64,000 bases of DNA from Actinokineospora auranticolor (GCF_002934265.1 NZ_PTIX01000003.1:186001-250000); one strand, 5' to 3'; positions 16,717 through 26,513 are shown, counted from the first letter of the stretch. Notes: generated by a model from the letters alone, not told the origin. A program made the numbers and translations.

Positions 16717-17363
16717 CCCGGGCTCACCCGCTTGCGCGCACCAGGCTCGACCGCGTCCGGCCGCCGCAGGTAGAGCGGGGTCAGCGGGCCGGGTTCGGCA
16801 CCGAGGTCCGCGGCGGCGACGAGGCCGAGCGGGCTCGGGTGCGCGGATCCGACCCGCGGCAGGCCGAAGTCGAACAGGTCCGCGCCCGCCACCCGGGTGA
16901 CCCCCAGCTCGGCGACCCGCGCCGCGACCTCGGCGGGCGGCGCGACGGCGGGCTCGGTCCGGCGGCTGCCGTCGGCGGCGTACGCGGCCCAGTAGACCTC
17001 GCGGCGGCGCGCGTCGGTGACCACGAGCAGCGGCTCACCCGGGACGTCGGCGGCGATGGCGTCCAGCGAGCACACCGGGTGCACCGGCCGGTCCAGGGCG
17101 TGGCCGAGCGCGGCGGCGGTGACCATGCCCGCGCGCAGCCCGGTGAACGGGCCGGGGCCGATGCCGCAGACCAGGGCGTCCACGTCGGCGAAGGCGCGGC
17201 CCGCCTCGGCGAGCGCGTCGCGCAGGTGCGGGGTGAGCAGTTCGCCGTGCGCGCGGGCGTCGACGGTCACCCGCGCGGCGAGCAGCGTCGACGCGCCACC
17301 GGCTACCTCGACGACTCCGGCGGTGACCGCGGGGGTGGCGGTGTCGACCGCTAGTACCAGCAC
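16713..17363 (-). CDS. tsaB: tRNA threonylcarbamoyladenosine biosynthesis protein TsaB
   Basis: The protein has 216 residues. It shows the ASKHA-like start VLAVDTATP and the family motif CGIGPGPFTGLR, but none of the TsaD metal-binding His residues, as expected for the non-catalytic partner. It scaffolds TsaD and TsaE for t6A synthesis. The GTG at 17363 is chosen; a TTG at 17372 overlaps the upstream stop (TTGA) and is an alternative start adding three residues. The gene overlaps rimI by 4 nt. Confidence 0.92.
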   Translation of the reverse strand: MLVLAVDTATPAVTAGVVEVAGGASTLLAARVTVDARAHGELLTPHLRDALAEAGRAFADVDALVCGIGPGPFTGLRAGMVTAAALGHALDRPVHPVCSLDAIAADVPGEPLLVVTDARRREVYWAAYAADGSRRTEPAVAPPAEVAARVAELGVTRVAGADLFDFGLPRVGSAHPSPLGLVAAADLGAEPGPLTPLYLRRPDAVEPGARKRVSPG

Positions 17364-17368
17364 GGTCG

Positions 17369-18049
17369 TCAAGAGTACGAGGGCTCGCCGCCGGGCTCCG
17401 AAGTGGTCCGGGACACGTCGCCCGCCGCGCGCCGCTCGCGCCGGTTCACCGAGACGCTCTCCACCGCGAACGCGCACACCAGGGCCAGCAAACCGCCGCC
17501 CGCGATCACGCCGCCGACCTTGCCGATGCGCGCCTTGGGCAGCTTCTCCGCCTCCGCAGGCGCGGCGACCACGCTGACCGTCACCCACGTGCTCGGCGGC
17601 GCGCCGAGGTCGCGCTGCTTCTCGTCGAGGGAGTCGCGGATCAGGTCGAAGGCGTTCTGGCCGAGCTCCTTGGCCCTGGCCTCGGTGGCGCCCTCGACCT
17701 TGGCCGTCATGAACGGGCCCTCACGGCTGATCTCCACGCCGTCCTTGGGCTGGGTGACCAGCTTGGCCGCCGAGACCGCGGTCTCCTCGATGAGCATGAT
17801 CGTGATGGTGGAGAGCGTCGGCGCGAACGCCAGCAGCGAGTTGGTCTGCTCCCGCTGGCTCGCCGGGCGCACGATGCGGCCGTCCTTGGGCGCGAGCATG
17901 ACGACCGAGCCCGTCCACTGGTAGCTCAGCGGGGTGGTCGCGTACGCGTACCCGGCGCCGCCCAGGGTGAGCACCAGCAGCGGCACGATGACCAGCCACC
18001 GGCGCGCCAACAGCGCGAACAGCTTGCGAAATTGCACGACGCTCCCCAC
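17369..18049 (-). CDS. Wzz-like chain-length determinant domain membrane protein
   Basis: The protein has 226 residues with two transmembrane helices (about residues 17-36 and 181-201). Between them is a periplasmic-type domain with VSREGPFMTAKVEGATEARA-like coiled segments. This is the topology of polysaccharide co-polymerases (Wzz/capsule type). No tyrosine-kinase domain is attached. A GTG at 18037 with GGGGAG just upstream is an alternative start. It heads the tsaB operon and ends 6 nt before the tsaB GTG. No polysaccharide genes are adjacent, so the role is unclear. Confidence 0.7.
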   Translation of the reverse strand: MGSVVQFRKLFALLARRWLVIVPLLVLTLGGAGYAYATTPLSYQWTGSVVMLAPKDGRIVRPASQREQTNSLLAFAPTLSTITIMLIEETAVSAAKLVTQPKDGVEISREGPFMTAKVEGATEARAKELGQNAFDLIRDSLDEKQRDLGAPPSTWVTVSVVAAPAEAEKLPKARIGKVGGVIAGGGLLALVCAFAVESVSVNRRERRAAGDVSRTTSEPGGEPSYS

Positions 18050-18142
18050 CGCCAGGGCTCTCCCTGGTCTGCCTATCGCGACCAGTGTGCCCGCTGTAAC
18101 ACCGGACTACCGGGTGCGACCGAGTTCACTAGTCTCGGTGCG

Positions 18143-19564
18143 GTGCTGCTGCCGACGCTGGTGAACCCCACCTCCGCCGAGGCCGTCCGCTTCGGCGACC
18201 TCGTCATCACCCACGCCGACCTGGCCGGATCCGCGCGCGCCACGGCCGCCGCGCTCGCGGGCCGCACCCGGGTCGCGGTCTGGGCCACCCCGACCCCGCA
18301 CACGTGCCTCGCCGTCGTCGGCGCGCTGGCCGCCGGGGTGCCCGTGGTGCCGCTGAACCCGAAGGTGGGGGAGCGCGAGCTGGCCCACATCCTCGGCGAC
18401 AGCGCACCGGAGCTGGTGCTGGCCGAACCGGACGCCGACCTGCCCCCCGCGCTGGCCCACCTGCCCCGGCTGCACGTCGACCCGGCGGCGCGCGGCTCGG
18501 GTGACCTGCCCGCCGAGCCGGACCCGGAGTCGCCCGCGTTCATCGTCTACACCTCGGGGACCACCGGCCCGCCCAAGGGCGTGCTGATGCCCCGCCGCGC
18601 GATCACGTCCAACCTGGACGCCCTGGCCGCGGCGTGGGAGTGGACCGCGGCCGACAAGGTGGTGCACGGCCTGCCCCTGTTCCACGTGCACGGCCTGATC
18701 CTGGGCGTGCTCGGCCCGCTGCGGCTCGGCGGCGCGGTCTGGCACCTGGGCCGCTTCTCGTCGGCTTCGCTGGGCGAGGCGCTGGCGGCGGGCGCCACGG
18801 TGGTGTTCGGCGTGCCGACGATGTACCACCGGCTCGCGGCGGACTGCGAGGCGTCGCCGTCGCTGGCCGCGGTGGTCGGGCGCGCGCGGCTGCTGGTGTC
18901 CGGCTCGGCGGCGCTGCCCGCGACCGACCACGAACGCATCACGGCGGCCACGGGGCAGCGGGTCGTGGAGCGGTACGGGATGACCGAGACCTTGATGAAC
19001 TGCGGGGTCCGGGCGTCGGGGGACCGCAGGGCGGGCACGGTCGGGCCGCCGATCGACGGTGTCGAGGTCCGCGTCGTGGACGAAACCGGCGCTTCGGTGG
19101 TCGACGGCGAGATCGGCGAGATCGAGGTCCACGGCCCCAACCTCTTCCTCGGCTACCTCAACCGCCCGGACGCCACCACCGCCGCCCTCCGCGACGGCTG
19201 GTTCCGCACCGGCGACATGGCCATCCGCGACCCGGACGGCTACCTGCGCATCGTCGGCCGACGAGCCACCGACCTCATCAAGAGCGGCGGGTACAAGATC
19301 GGGGCGGGGGAGATCGAGAACGCGCTGATGGAGCACCCGGGGGTGGCGGAGGTCGCGGTTACCGGTGAGCCGGACGAGGACCTGGGCGAGCGGATCGTGG
19401 CGTGGGTCGTTGCTGAGGGGGAACCACCTGCGGCCTCGGACTTGGCTGACCACGTTGCGCGGCTGTTGGCCCCGCACAAGCGACCTCGGGTCGTGCACTT
19501 CCTGGAATCGTTGCCGCGCAACGAGATGGGCAAGGTCACCAAGCGGGCGTTGAAGGTGCCCTAG
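18143..19564 (+). CDS. MatB-like acyl-CoA synthetase (malonyl-CoA synthetase type)
   Basis: The protein has 473 residues from the ANL adenylating superfamily. The P-loop is VYTSGTTGPPKG. HGLPLFHVHGLILGVLGPLR and ERYGMTETLMNCG are the A4/A5 regions and closely resemble Streptomyces MatB/ACSF3-type enzymes, which load malonate or methylmalonate onto CoA. DGWFRTGDM and GYKIGAGEIE are the hinge motifs, and the catalytic Lys is in NEMGKVTK. The GTG is chosen because TAGTCT lies about 7 nt upstream, suggesting a leaderless transcript; an upstream extension would run into the divergent gene. Substrate choice is inferred. Confidence 0.82.
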   Translation: MLLPTLVNPTSAEAVRFGDLVITHADLAGSARATAAALAGRTRVAVWATPTPHTCLAVVGALAAGVPVVPLNPKVGERELAHILGDSAPELVLAEPDADLPPALAHLPRLHVDPAARGSGDLPAEPDPESPAFIVYTSGTTGPPKGVLMPRRAITSNLDALAAAWEWTAADKVVHGLPLFHVHGLILGVLGPLRLGGAVWHLGRFSSASLGEALAAGATVVFGVPTMYHRLAADCEASPSLAAVVGRARLLVSGSAALPATDHERITAATGQRVVERYGMTETLMNCGVRASGDRRAGTVGPPIDGVEVRVVDETGASVVDGEIGEIEVHGPNLFLGYLNRPDATTAALRDGWFRTGDMAIRDPDGYLRIVGRRATDLIKSGGYKIGAGEIENALMEHPGVAEVAVTGEPDEDLGERIVAWVVAEGEPPAASDLADHVARLLAPHKRPRVVHFLESLPRNEMGKVTKRALKVP

Positions 19565-19567
19565 CGG

Positions 19568-19596
19568 TTTCCACAGGTGTGGGCGGGTTGTCCACA
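19568..19596 (+). other. DnaA-box-like pair downstream of the acyl-CoA synthetase gene
   Basis: TTTCCACA (19569-19576) and a perfect TTGTCCACA (19588-19596) are followed after about 50 nt by TAGAAT, with a small CGGTA/TACCG inverted repeat around it. This is the same layout as at 12020. No gene follows downstream. Confidence 0.4.
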
Positions 19597-19736
19597 GGCT
19601 TGATCGTCTTTGGCGCTGGGTGTCGGTGTGCGTCGGTAGAATGGTTACCGGGGGCCGGAGGCGTGGGTTGATCTTGCTGGCTGTGTCTGTTTTGGCTGGT
19701 GGGGTGGGGGCTTGGGCGCGGGGTGTTTCGTCCCGG

Positions 19737-19832
19737 CGTGGTTGGGTTCTTGTGATCGTGTGGAGGTTCTGACCTAGCGTGGTCGCGTTCTTGTGATCGC
19801 GTGGACGTTTTGACCCAGCGTGGTTGGGTTCT
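19737..19832 (+). repeat. 41-bp tandem repeat, two full units and a partial third
   Basis: Units at 19737-19777 and 19778-19818 start CGTGGT and contain GTTCTTGTGATCG and GACC..AG. A third begins at 19819 (CGTGGTTGGGTTCT) and runs into the palindromic element. Identity between the first two is about 85% by eye. Confidence 0.7.
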
Positions 19833-20008
19833 CTCGTGGTCCTGGCGCGAGTTTTCGAGCGTTGCTCGATGGGGTGAATTGTCTTTGCGCGGGGCCCCTA
19901 CGAGCCTGCGGTGGGGAAGAGCGGTGGGGATGGGCAAGCCCAACCCACCCGCGGGAGAGCTTGGCAGGCTCGTCCCCCCCACACAAAGACAATCCACACT
20001 CATCGAGC
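19815..20008 (+). repeat. Palindromic repeat element, copy A
   Basis: The core (19864-20008, 145 bp) begins GCTCGATG and ends CATCGAGC. Its two halves are imperfect inverted repeats: GAATTGTCTTTGCGCGGGG on the left, and CACACAAAGACAAT on the right. ACGAGCCTGC near the left and GCAGGCTCGT near the right pair as an inner stem. A second copy in the opposite orientation is at 63568-63745. Homology outside the core extends back to 19815 and, more weakly, forward to about 20087. Confidence 0.8.
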
Positions 20009-20130
20009 AGAAGGTGGGGCGCGATGGATTGGGTGGGGGTCGGGTTGATACACGTCGTCGGGTGGCGGGTTCGGCTTGGCGGGGTGGGACCGGTTATCGG
20101 GTTGGTGCGTCGGGTGGGCGGGTGCGGTGT

Positions 20131-20254
20131 GGGCGGCGGGCAGGGGGTCGGCCTGACGCGTGGAACGGGTTGCCGGGATGGTCGTGCCAGGTGAGCGCGT
20201 GCGGCTTGGGCGGCGGGCAGGGGGTCGGCCTGACGCGTGGAACGGGTTGTCGGG
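20131..20254 (+). repeat. 47-bp direct repeats
   Basis: Two copies (20131-20177 and 20208-20254) starting GGGCGGCGGGCAGG and containing GACGCGTGGAACGGGTTG differ at one position and are separated by 30 bp. Such near-identity in non-coding DNA indicates a recent duplication. Confidence 0.85.
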
Positions 20255-20392
20255 GTGCTGCGGTTGTGTGGGCTGGAGCCGCTTGGGTGGGATGGAGCTG
20301 GTCGAGCGTGGCCAGCCTCGTTGTGGGGGCAGGGTCAGTGCCGTCCGGTGCGTGCTGCGGCTTGGCGGTCGCGCCCGGGACGGGTTCGTGCG

Positions 20393-20430
20393 CCCGGGTG
20401 GGCGCGGTCGAGGTTCCGCGCCCACCCGGG
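20393..20430 (-). terminator. Terminator hairpin of the phoD gene
   Basis: CCCGGGTGGGCGCGG (20393-20407) and CCGCGCCCACCCGGG (20416-20430) form a perfect 15-bp stem with an 8-nt loop, starting 4 nt after the phoD stop on the minus strand. Confidence 0.8.
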
Positions 20431-20434
20431 TCGG

Positions 20435-21970
20435 TCAGGCCCGGTTCAGGGTGTGGCCGCGGTCCTCCACGACGAAGCTCGCCGCCGTCGTGGCCTCGGC
20501 GCCCGCGGTGCGGACGTGGGGCAGCGTGCGGAAGTCCGCGCGCAGTTCCCTGGCCGTGAAGCGCGTCCGGACGTACCCCCGCCGGTTCTTGTAGAACTTC
20601 AGGTGCGGGTTCTCCGCCAGCACCGCCGCGTTGGTGTCCTCGCCGCCGTCGCCGGTGGAGGTGATCGAGGTGGTGACCAGTTCCACCCCGACGTTGCGGG
20701 AGTCCGGGCGGTCCCAGCTCTCCTTGACCTCCCCCGCCCAGTGCCGGTGCACGTCACCGGTCAGCACGACCCCGTTGCGGGTCGTGCCCAGCCCGGCGGC
20801 GACCTTGTCCCGGCTCGCCTTGTACCCGTCCCACGAGTCCATGCTGAACCCCTGCTTCTCACCCACCGTCAGGTCGCGCTGGGCGAAGAACACCTGCTGC
20901 CCCAACACGTCCCACCTCGACCGCGAGGAACGCAGACCGTCCAGCAGCCACTTCTCCTGGGCCGTGCCGGTGATGGTCCGGGCGGCGTCGAGGCGGTCCG
21001 CGCAGTCGACCTTCGTGCCGTCGCCGCAGGCCTGGTCGTCGCGGTACTGGCGGGTGTCGAGCATGTGGAAGGTGGCGAGGGCGCCCCAGCGGACGCGGCG
21101 GAACAGCTGCATGTCCTGGCCGCGCGGGCGGGCTGTGCGGCGCAGGGGCATGTTCTCGTAGTACGCCTGGAACGCCGCCGCGCGCCGGGCCGGGAATGCG
21201 GGATCCGGGGCCTCGGGGACGTCGTCGGCCCAGTTGTTCTCCACCTCGTGGTCGTCGAACACGACCAGCCACGGCGCGACCTGGTGCGCCAGTTGGAGGT
21301 CCGGGTCCGACTTGTACTGCGCGTGCCGCAGCCGGTAGTCGGCCAGGGTGCGGGTCTCGGGGCCGACGACCGCGCGCACGTCCGCCGCCTTGCCCGCGTA
21401 CTCGTACTGGTAGTCGCCCAGGTGCAGCACCAGGTCCGGGTGGTCTTCGGCGAGGCGGCGGTACGCGGTGAAGAAACCCTCGCCGTAGTGGGAGCAGGAG
21501 GCGAAGCACATGGTCAGCGCGCCGCTGAGCACGTGCGGGGCCGGGGCGGTGCGGGTGCGGCCGACCTCGGACAGGTGGCCCTGCGCGCGGAAGCGGTAGA
21601 AGTACTCCGCGCCGGGGCGCAGGCCCGACAGCTCGACGTGCACGCTGTGCCCGGACTCGGGGCGGGCGACCTCCACCCCCGCGCGGACCACGTGCCGGAA
21701 GCGCTCGTCGGTCGCGACTTGCCAGGACACCGGCACCGGCCGGTCGGGCATGCCGCCGAGCCCGTCGAGGGCCAGCGGGTCCTGGGCCAGCCGGGTCCAC
21801 AGCACGACGCCGTCGGCGGACGGGTCACCGGAGGCGACGCCGAGGGTGAAGGGGTCGGTGAGCCCGCGGCCGGGCGCCGCACCCGCGGGCAGGCCGAGCG
21901 CGACCGTGGACAGGCCGATGGCGGCCGCGCCGCCGAGCAGCACGGAACGGCGGTTCGTGGAAGCGTTCAT
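20435..21970 (-). CDS. phoD: PhoD-type alkaline phosphatase/phosphodiesterase, Tat-exported
   Basis: The protein has 511 residues. A twin-arginine signal (TNRRSVLLGGAAAIG, R7-R8) marks export in folded form. A fibronectin-like N-domain with LGVASGDPSADGVVLWTRL is followed by the metallophosphatase domain: CFASCSHYGEGFF, LHLGDYQYEY, VVFDDHEVENNWAD, LDTRQYRDDQAC and VVLTGDVHRHWAG. These match PhoD, which uses Fe3+/Ca2+ to cleave phosphomonoesters and diesters during phosphate limitation. The ATG is chosen from the Tat motif and the AGG upstream. It lies alone, with a terminator directly after it. Confidence 0.9.
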   Translation of the reverse strand: MNASTNRRSVLLGGAAAIGLSTVALGLPAGAAPGRGLTDPFTLGVASGDPSADGVVLWTRLAQDPLALDGLGGMPDRPVPVSWQVATDERFRHVVRAGVEVARPESGHSVHVELSGLRPGAEYFYRFRAQGHLSEVGRTRTAPAPHVLSGALTMCFASCSHYGEGFFTAYRRLAEDHPDLVLHLGDYQYEYAGKAADVRAVVGPETRTLADYRLRHAQYKSDPDLQLAHQVAPWLVVFDDHEVENNWADDVPEAPDPAFPARRAAAFQAYYENMPLRRTARPRGQDMQLFRRVRWGALATFHMLDTRQYRDDQACGDGTKVDCADRLDAARTITGTAQEKWLLDGLRSSRSRWDVLGQQVFFAQRDLTVGEKQGFSMDSWDGYKASRDKVAAGLGTTRNGVVLTGDVHRHWAGEVKESWDRPDSRNVGVELVTTSITSTGDGGEDTNAAVLAENPHLKFYKNRRGYVRTRFTARELRADFRTLPHVRTAGAEATTAASFVVEDRGHTLNRA

Positions 21971-22116
21971 GTGGTGGGAGACCTCCCGGATGGGTGATAC
22001 CGGCAGGCCACCTTGGCAGGGTGGCGGTTTCCCGCGATCGGATTCGGGGTGAGCGCTTGGTGAGCGGTCGGCGACCACCCGCTGACCCGTCCCTCGACCG
22101 GACTAACGTCGCCACC

Positions 22117-23025
22117 GTGCACCCCGTCGCCGCCCTGCTCCACGCCCGCCGCGCCGCGAACACCCGAGCCGACGGCAGGCGCCTCGCCCTGGTGATCGAG
22201 GGCGGCGGCAGCCGGGGCGCCTTCTCCGGCGGCATGGTCGCCGGCCTGGACGACCTCGGCCTGGTCGACTGCTTCGACGCCGTCTACGGGGCCTCCGCGG
22301 GCGCGCTCAACGCCGCCTGGATGCTCGGCGGCCAGGCCCAGCTCGGCACCACCGGCTGGTCCGACCCCGCGATCATGCGCCGGGTCACCAACCCGTGGCG
22401 GCTGCGCCGGGTCGTCGACACCGAGCACCTCGTGCAGGTCATCTACCCGGCCATCCCGATGAACTTCGCGGGCATCCTGGCCAACCCCACGACCTTCCAC
22501 CCGATGGCGACCGACGCGGCCACCGGTGCCGCCGTCGACCTCCGCCCGCTGATCACCGACCAGCGCACCCTGCAGCTCGCCCTGCGCGCCTCCACCGGCC
22601 TGCCGCTGCTCTCCGGGCGGCCCGTCACCCTCGCGGGCCGCACCTGGGTCGACGCCGGGCTCGCCGAGGCCATCCCGTTCCGCACCGCCACCGCCGACGG
22701 CGCCACCGACGTCCTGGTCCTGCGCACCCGCGCGGTCGGCTGGACCGCCGAGCCGCCGTCCCGGCTGGAGACCGCGGTCGTCTCCCGCTACCTGCGCAAG
22801 GCCGCCCCCGGCGCGCTCGCCGCGTGGACCGACCGGCACGCCCGCCAACTCGCCGACGACGCCGACCTCGCCGCGCACCCGAACATCCTCGAGATCCGCC
22901 CACCGGTCACCGCCCCGGACGTCCCGCGCCTGACCCGCGACACGATCCTGCTGCGCCGAGCCGTGCACCTGGGCCGCCGTGCGGCTGTAGACGCCCTCGC
23001 GAGATCGCGCCGGTCTCTGGACTGA
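22117..23025 (+). CDS. Patatin-like phospholipase
   Basis: The protein has 302 residues. The oxyanion loop is EGGGSRGAFSGG, the nucleophile elbow is YGASAGALNAAW, and the dyad Asp is in WVDAGLAEAIPF (DAG in place of the more common DGG/DGA). This Ser-Asp dyad defines bacterial patatins, which hydrolyse acyl esters of phospholipids. No signal peptide is seen. The GTG is preceded by GACTAACGT with no SD, so a leaderless start is likely. Confidence 0.85.
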   Translation: MHPVAALLHARRAANTRADGRRLALVIEGGGSRGAFSGGMVAGLDDLGLVDCFDAVYGASAGALNAAWMLGGQAQLGTTGWSDPAIMRRVTNPWRLRRVVDTEHLVQVIYPAIPMNFAGILANPTTFHPMATDAATGAAVDLRPLITDQRTLQLALRASTGLPLLSGRPVTLAGRTWVDAGLAEAIPFRTATADGATDVLVLRTRAVGWTAEPPSRLETAVVSRYLRKAAPGALAAWTDRHARQLADDADLAAHPNILEIRPPVTAPDVPRLTRDTILLRRAVHLGRRAAVDALARSRRSLD

Positions 23026-23085
23026 ACCGGGAGGGACGAGATCGGCTCAAAGGCGATCGGAGCCGAGGCCATGGCACAGACGTAC

Positions 23086-23577
23086 TCAGCTGAAGTCTCG
23101 GCGCATGCAGACCCGCAGCTCCGGGTCCAGCCCCTCCTCGGCCTCCAGTGCGACCAGCTCCCGCAACTCCGGTGTCGGCTGGATCACCCGGAAGCCGATG
23201 CGCTCGTAGTAGGGCCGGTTCCACGGCACGTCCCGGAACGTCGTCAGGGTCAGCGCCGCCAGGCCCGCCGCGCGCGCCCACCGCTCGAAGTGGTCCACCA
23301 GCTCCCGGCCCAGGCCCCGCCCGCGGTACGCCGGGTCCACGGTGACCTGGGCGATGTGCCCGCACCCGCCGACCTCGCCGCCCAGCAGGTACGCGTCCAC
23401 CCGGTCCTGCTCGAGCACCCACCCGACGCCGTCGTCGAGGAGCTCGTCGAACTCCTCGTCGGAGAACCCGTCGTCCTCCGCGATCTCCGGTAGGCCCACG
23501 TCGGCGAACGCCGCGCCCGCGATGACCTCGATCTCCCGCATCCGGGGGTAGTCCGCCCGGACCGCCTTCCTGATCAC
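23086..23577 (-). CDS. GNAT-family N-acetyltransferase
   Basis: The protein has 163 residues. The acetyl-CoA-binding motif is [15 protein letters not shown] (about residues 88-102), preceded by IAQVTVDP and followed by [10 protein letters not shown]. The N-terminus [17 protein letters not shown] is typical for this family. The GTG is chosen for the fold start and an AGAGG 7 nt upstream. The substrate is unknown. It converges with the patatin gene and diverges from groES. Confidence 0.82.
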   Translation of the reverse strand: MIRKAVRADYPRMREIEVIAGAAFADVGLPEIAEDDGFSDEEFDELLDDGVGWVLEQDRVDAYLLGGEVGGCGHIAQVTVDPAYRGRGLGRELVDHFERWARAAGLAALTLTTFRDVPWNRPYYERIGFRVIQPTPELRELVALEAEEGLDPELRVCMRRDFS

Positions 23578-23648
23578 CCCCGAACCTCTACCACGGTCGG
23601 GGCTGGTCAGGCCAGGATCCCACGTCACACCGAGGGGTCGTTGCAGGC

Positions 23649-23675
23649 TTAGCAGTCGCCTGGGTAGAGTGCCAG
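23649..23675 (+). promoter_or_regulatory. CIRCE operator of groES-groEL
   Basis: TTAGCAGTC-N9-GAGTGCCAG matches the HrcA-binding CIRCE consensus TTAGCACTC-N9-GAGTGCTAA at 15 of 18 arm positions with the exact 9-nt spacer. It lies 120 nt before the groES start, so heat-shock repression by HrcA is expected. Confidence 0.85.
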
Positions 23676-23795
23676 TTGCACGGCGCCAGTACCGCCCCGA
23701 CCCCCGCGACGGCGGGGTGGCAGGAGCCGTCGGCGCGGGTTCCCACCCGCGCCCTGTACCTGCCAACGCTTTCGACGACCCGTGGAGGTCACGCG

Positions 23796-24089
23796 GTGAG
23801 CGTGAACATCAAGCCGCTCGAAGACAAGATCCTCGTCCAGGCCAGCGAGGCCGAGGCGACCACGGCTTCCGGCCTGGTCATCCCGGACACCGCCAAGGAG
23901 AAGCCCCAGGAGGGCAAGGTCCTGGCCGTTGGACCGGGTCGGATCGACGACAAGGGCAACCGCGTCCCGGTGGACGTGGCGGTCGGTGACGTCGTCATCT
24001 ACTCCAAGTACGGCGGCACCGAGATCAAGCACAACGGCGAGGAGTACCTCCTCCTGTCCGCCCGCGACGTGCTGGCCGTCATCAACTAG
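23796..24089 (+). CDS. groES: Co-chaperonin GroES
   Basis: The protein has 97 residues, full length for GroES. It shows [13 protein letters not shown], the mobile-loop region [19 protein letters not shown] and the C-terminal [25 protein letters not shown]. It caps GroEL. The GTG at 23796 has GGAGG 7 nt upstream; the next in-frame GTG is two codons on. It is preceded by CIRCE and followed by a terminator-type hairpin before groEL. Confidence 0.97.
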   Translation: MSVNIKPLEDKILVQASEAEATTASGLVIPDTAKEKPQEGKVLAVGPGRIDDKGNRVPVDVAVGDVVIYSKYGGTEIKHNGEEYLLLSARDVLAVIN

Positions 24090-24112
24090 GACGGATCGGC
24101 CGACAAGCTGAG

Positions 24113-24148
24113 CGCCCCGGGCCCCCTGCGGGGCACCCGGGGCGTTTT
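24113..24148 (+). terminator. Intercistronic terminator between groES and groEL
   Basis: CGCCCCGGG (24113-24121) pairs with CCCGGGGCG (24136-24144) around an inner CCCC/GGGG stem, and TTTT follows directly. This is a real rho-independent form with a U tract, 24 nt after the groES stop and just upstream of the groEL SD (GGAGAGG). It should lower groEL readthrough relative to groES or act as an attenuator or processing site. Confidence 0.75.
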
Positions 24149-24167
24149 GCGATCAATGGAGAGGTAG

Positions 24168-25793
<1,626 letters not shown>

Positions 25794-25819
25794 CCAAGCA
25801 CCACCCCCGCACCACACGC

Positions 25820-25852
25820 GAAGGGCCCGGTCCACCTCGGACCGGGCCCTTC
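25820..25852 (+). terminator. Terminator hairpin of groEL
   Basis: GAAGGGCCCGGTCC (25820-25833) and GGACCGGGCCCTTC (25839-25852) form a perfect 14-bp stem with a 5-nt loop (ACCTC), 26 nt after the stop. Confidence 0.88.
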
Positions 25853-25925
25853 ACGTTCGTCCAAACTCGATCAAACTGGTTCAGAAACCCCCGCACCGCC
25901 AAGCTGGTTCAGGAACTCGCCGCAC

Positions 25926-26035
25926 CGTGGGGGTCTGGGGGGTCGCCCCCCAGTGTGAATGACGGCCGACTGGGCCCGCGCGTTCCGCGGGCACACCTCG
26001 GCTGAGGCCGTGGGGATCTGGGGGTCGCCCCCCGG
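25926..26035. repeat. Two copies of a G-run/tcg/C-run palindromic repeat
   Basis: GTGGGGGTCTGGGGGG-TCG-CCCCCCAG (around 25928-25953) and GTGGGGATCTGGGGG-TCG-CCCCCC (around 26010-26033) are near-copies about 82 bp apart between groEL and whiB. Each folds into a hairpin with a TCG loop. They resemble the dispersed REP-like palindromes common in high-GC actinomycetes. Confidence 0.7.
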
Positions 26036-26098
26036 ATTCAATAGTGGAACGCACCGGCTCACGCTCTCCGTGAGCATGGGTGTCCCGTGCGTGAAACG

Positions 26099-26398
26099 TC
26101 ACTTCGCTACTGCGAGCGTGCGCTTCTCGGTTTTGATGATCGCCTCGCGCTCGGACTCGGAGAGGCCGCCCCAGATGCCGTACGGCTCGTGCACGGCCAG
26201 CGCGTGGGTGCGGCACAGCGACAGCACGGGGCAGGCCTGGCAGATCGCCTTGGCCTTGGCCTCCCGGCGGGCCCTGGCCGGGCCGCGCTCGCCGTCGGGG
26301 TGGAAGAAGAACGCGCTGTCCATGCCTCTGCACGAGCCCTCAAGCTGCCAGTCCCACACGTCGGCGTTCGGACCGGGCAGCCTGCGAGTGTCCGCCAT
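26099..26398 (-). CDS. WhiB-family Fe-S transcriptional regulator
   Basis: The protein has 99 residues. Four conserved cysteines, C23, C53, C56 and C62 (C-x29-C-x2-C-x5-C), bind the [4Fe-4S] cluster. The G(I/V)WGG turn is at residues 74-78 (GIWGGLSESER), followed by the basic KTEKR DNA-contacting tail. Position next to groEL1 matches whiB3 (Rv3416) in M. tuberculosis and the whiB-like gene near bldM in Streptomyces. A role in redox-linked or developmental control with a sigma factor partner is inferred. Confidence 0.92.
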   Translation of the reverse strand: MADTRRLPGPNADVWDWQLEGSCRGMDSAFFFHPDGERGPARARREAKAKAICQACPVLSLCRTHALAVHEPYGIWGGLSESEREAIIKTEKRTLAVAK

Positions 26399-26483
26399 GG
26401 TGGCAGCCTCCTGAGCGAGGTGGAGCGAGTGGACTGGCGTGGAACCGGCGGAGCGCGTTACTCCATTCGGTGCAGCGATTTAC

Positions 26484-26513
26484 ACGCTAGAACCGCGCCA
26501 ATACTTTGTTCAA
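26484..26513 (-). promoter_or_regulatory. Candidate promoter of the whiB gene
   Basis: On the minus strand TTGAAC (26513-26508), an 18-nt spacer and TAGCGT (26489-26484) form a SigA-like promoter 86 nt upstream of the whiB ATG. It is the best match in the intergenic region. Confidence 0.45.

Larger units (their letters stand above)
19597..20392. other. Repeat-filled intergenic region without a supported gene
   Basis: About 800 bp lie between the acyl-CoA synthetase and phoD genes. It is G-rich on the plus strand and built largely from direct and inverted repeats: a 41-bp tandem repeat, a 145-bp palindromic element and 47-bp direct repeats. The open frames here have skewed composition and no recognisable domain, so I do not call a gene. 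Confidence 0.7.

Noticed and set aside
19597..20392. Possible gene in the repeat-rich region before phoD
   Set aside because: The open frames cover palindromes and direct repeats, have skewed composition and no recognisable motif.
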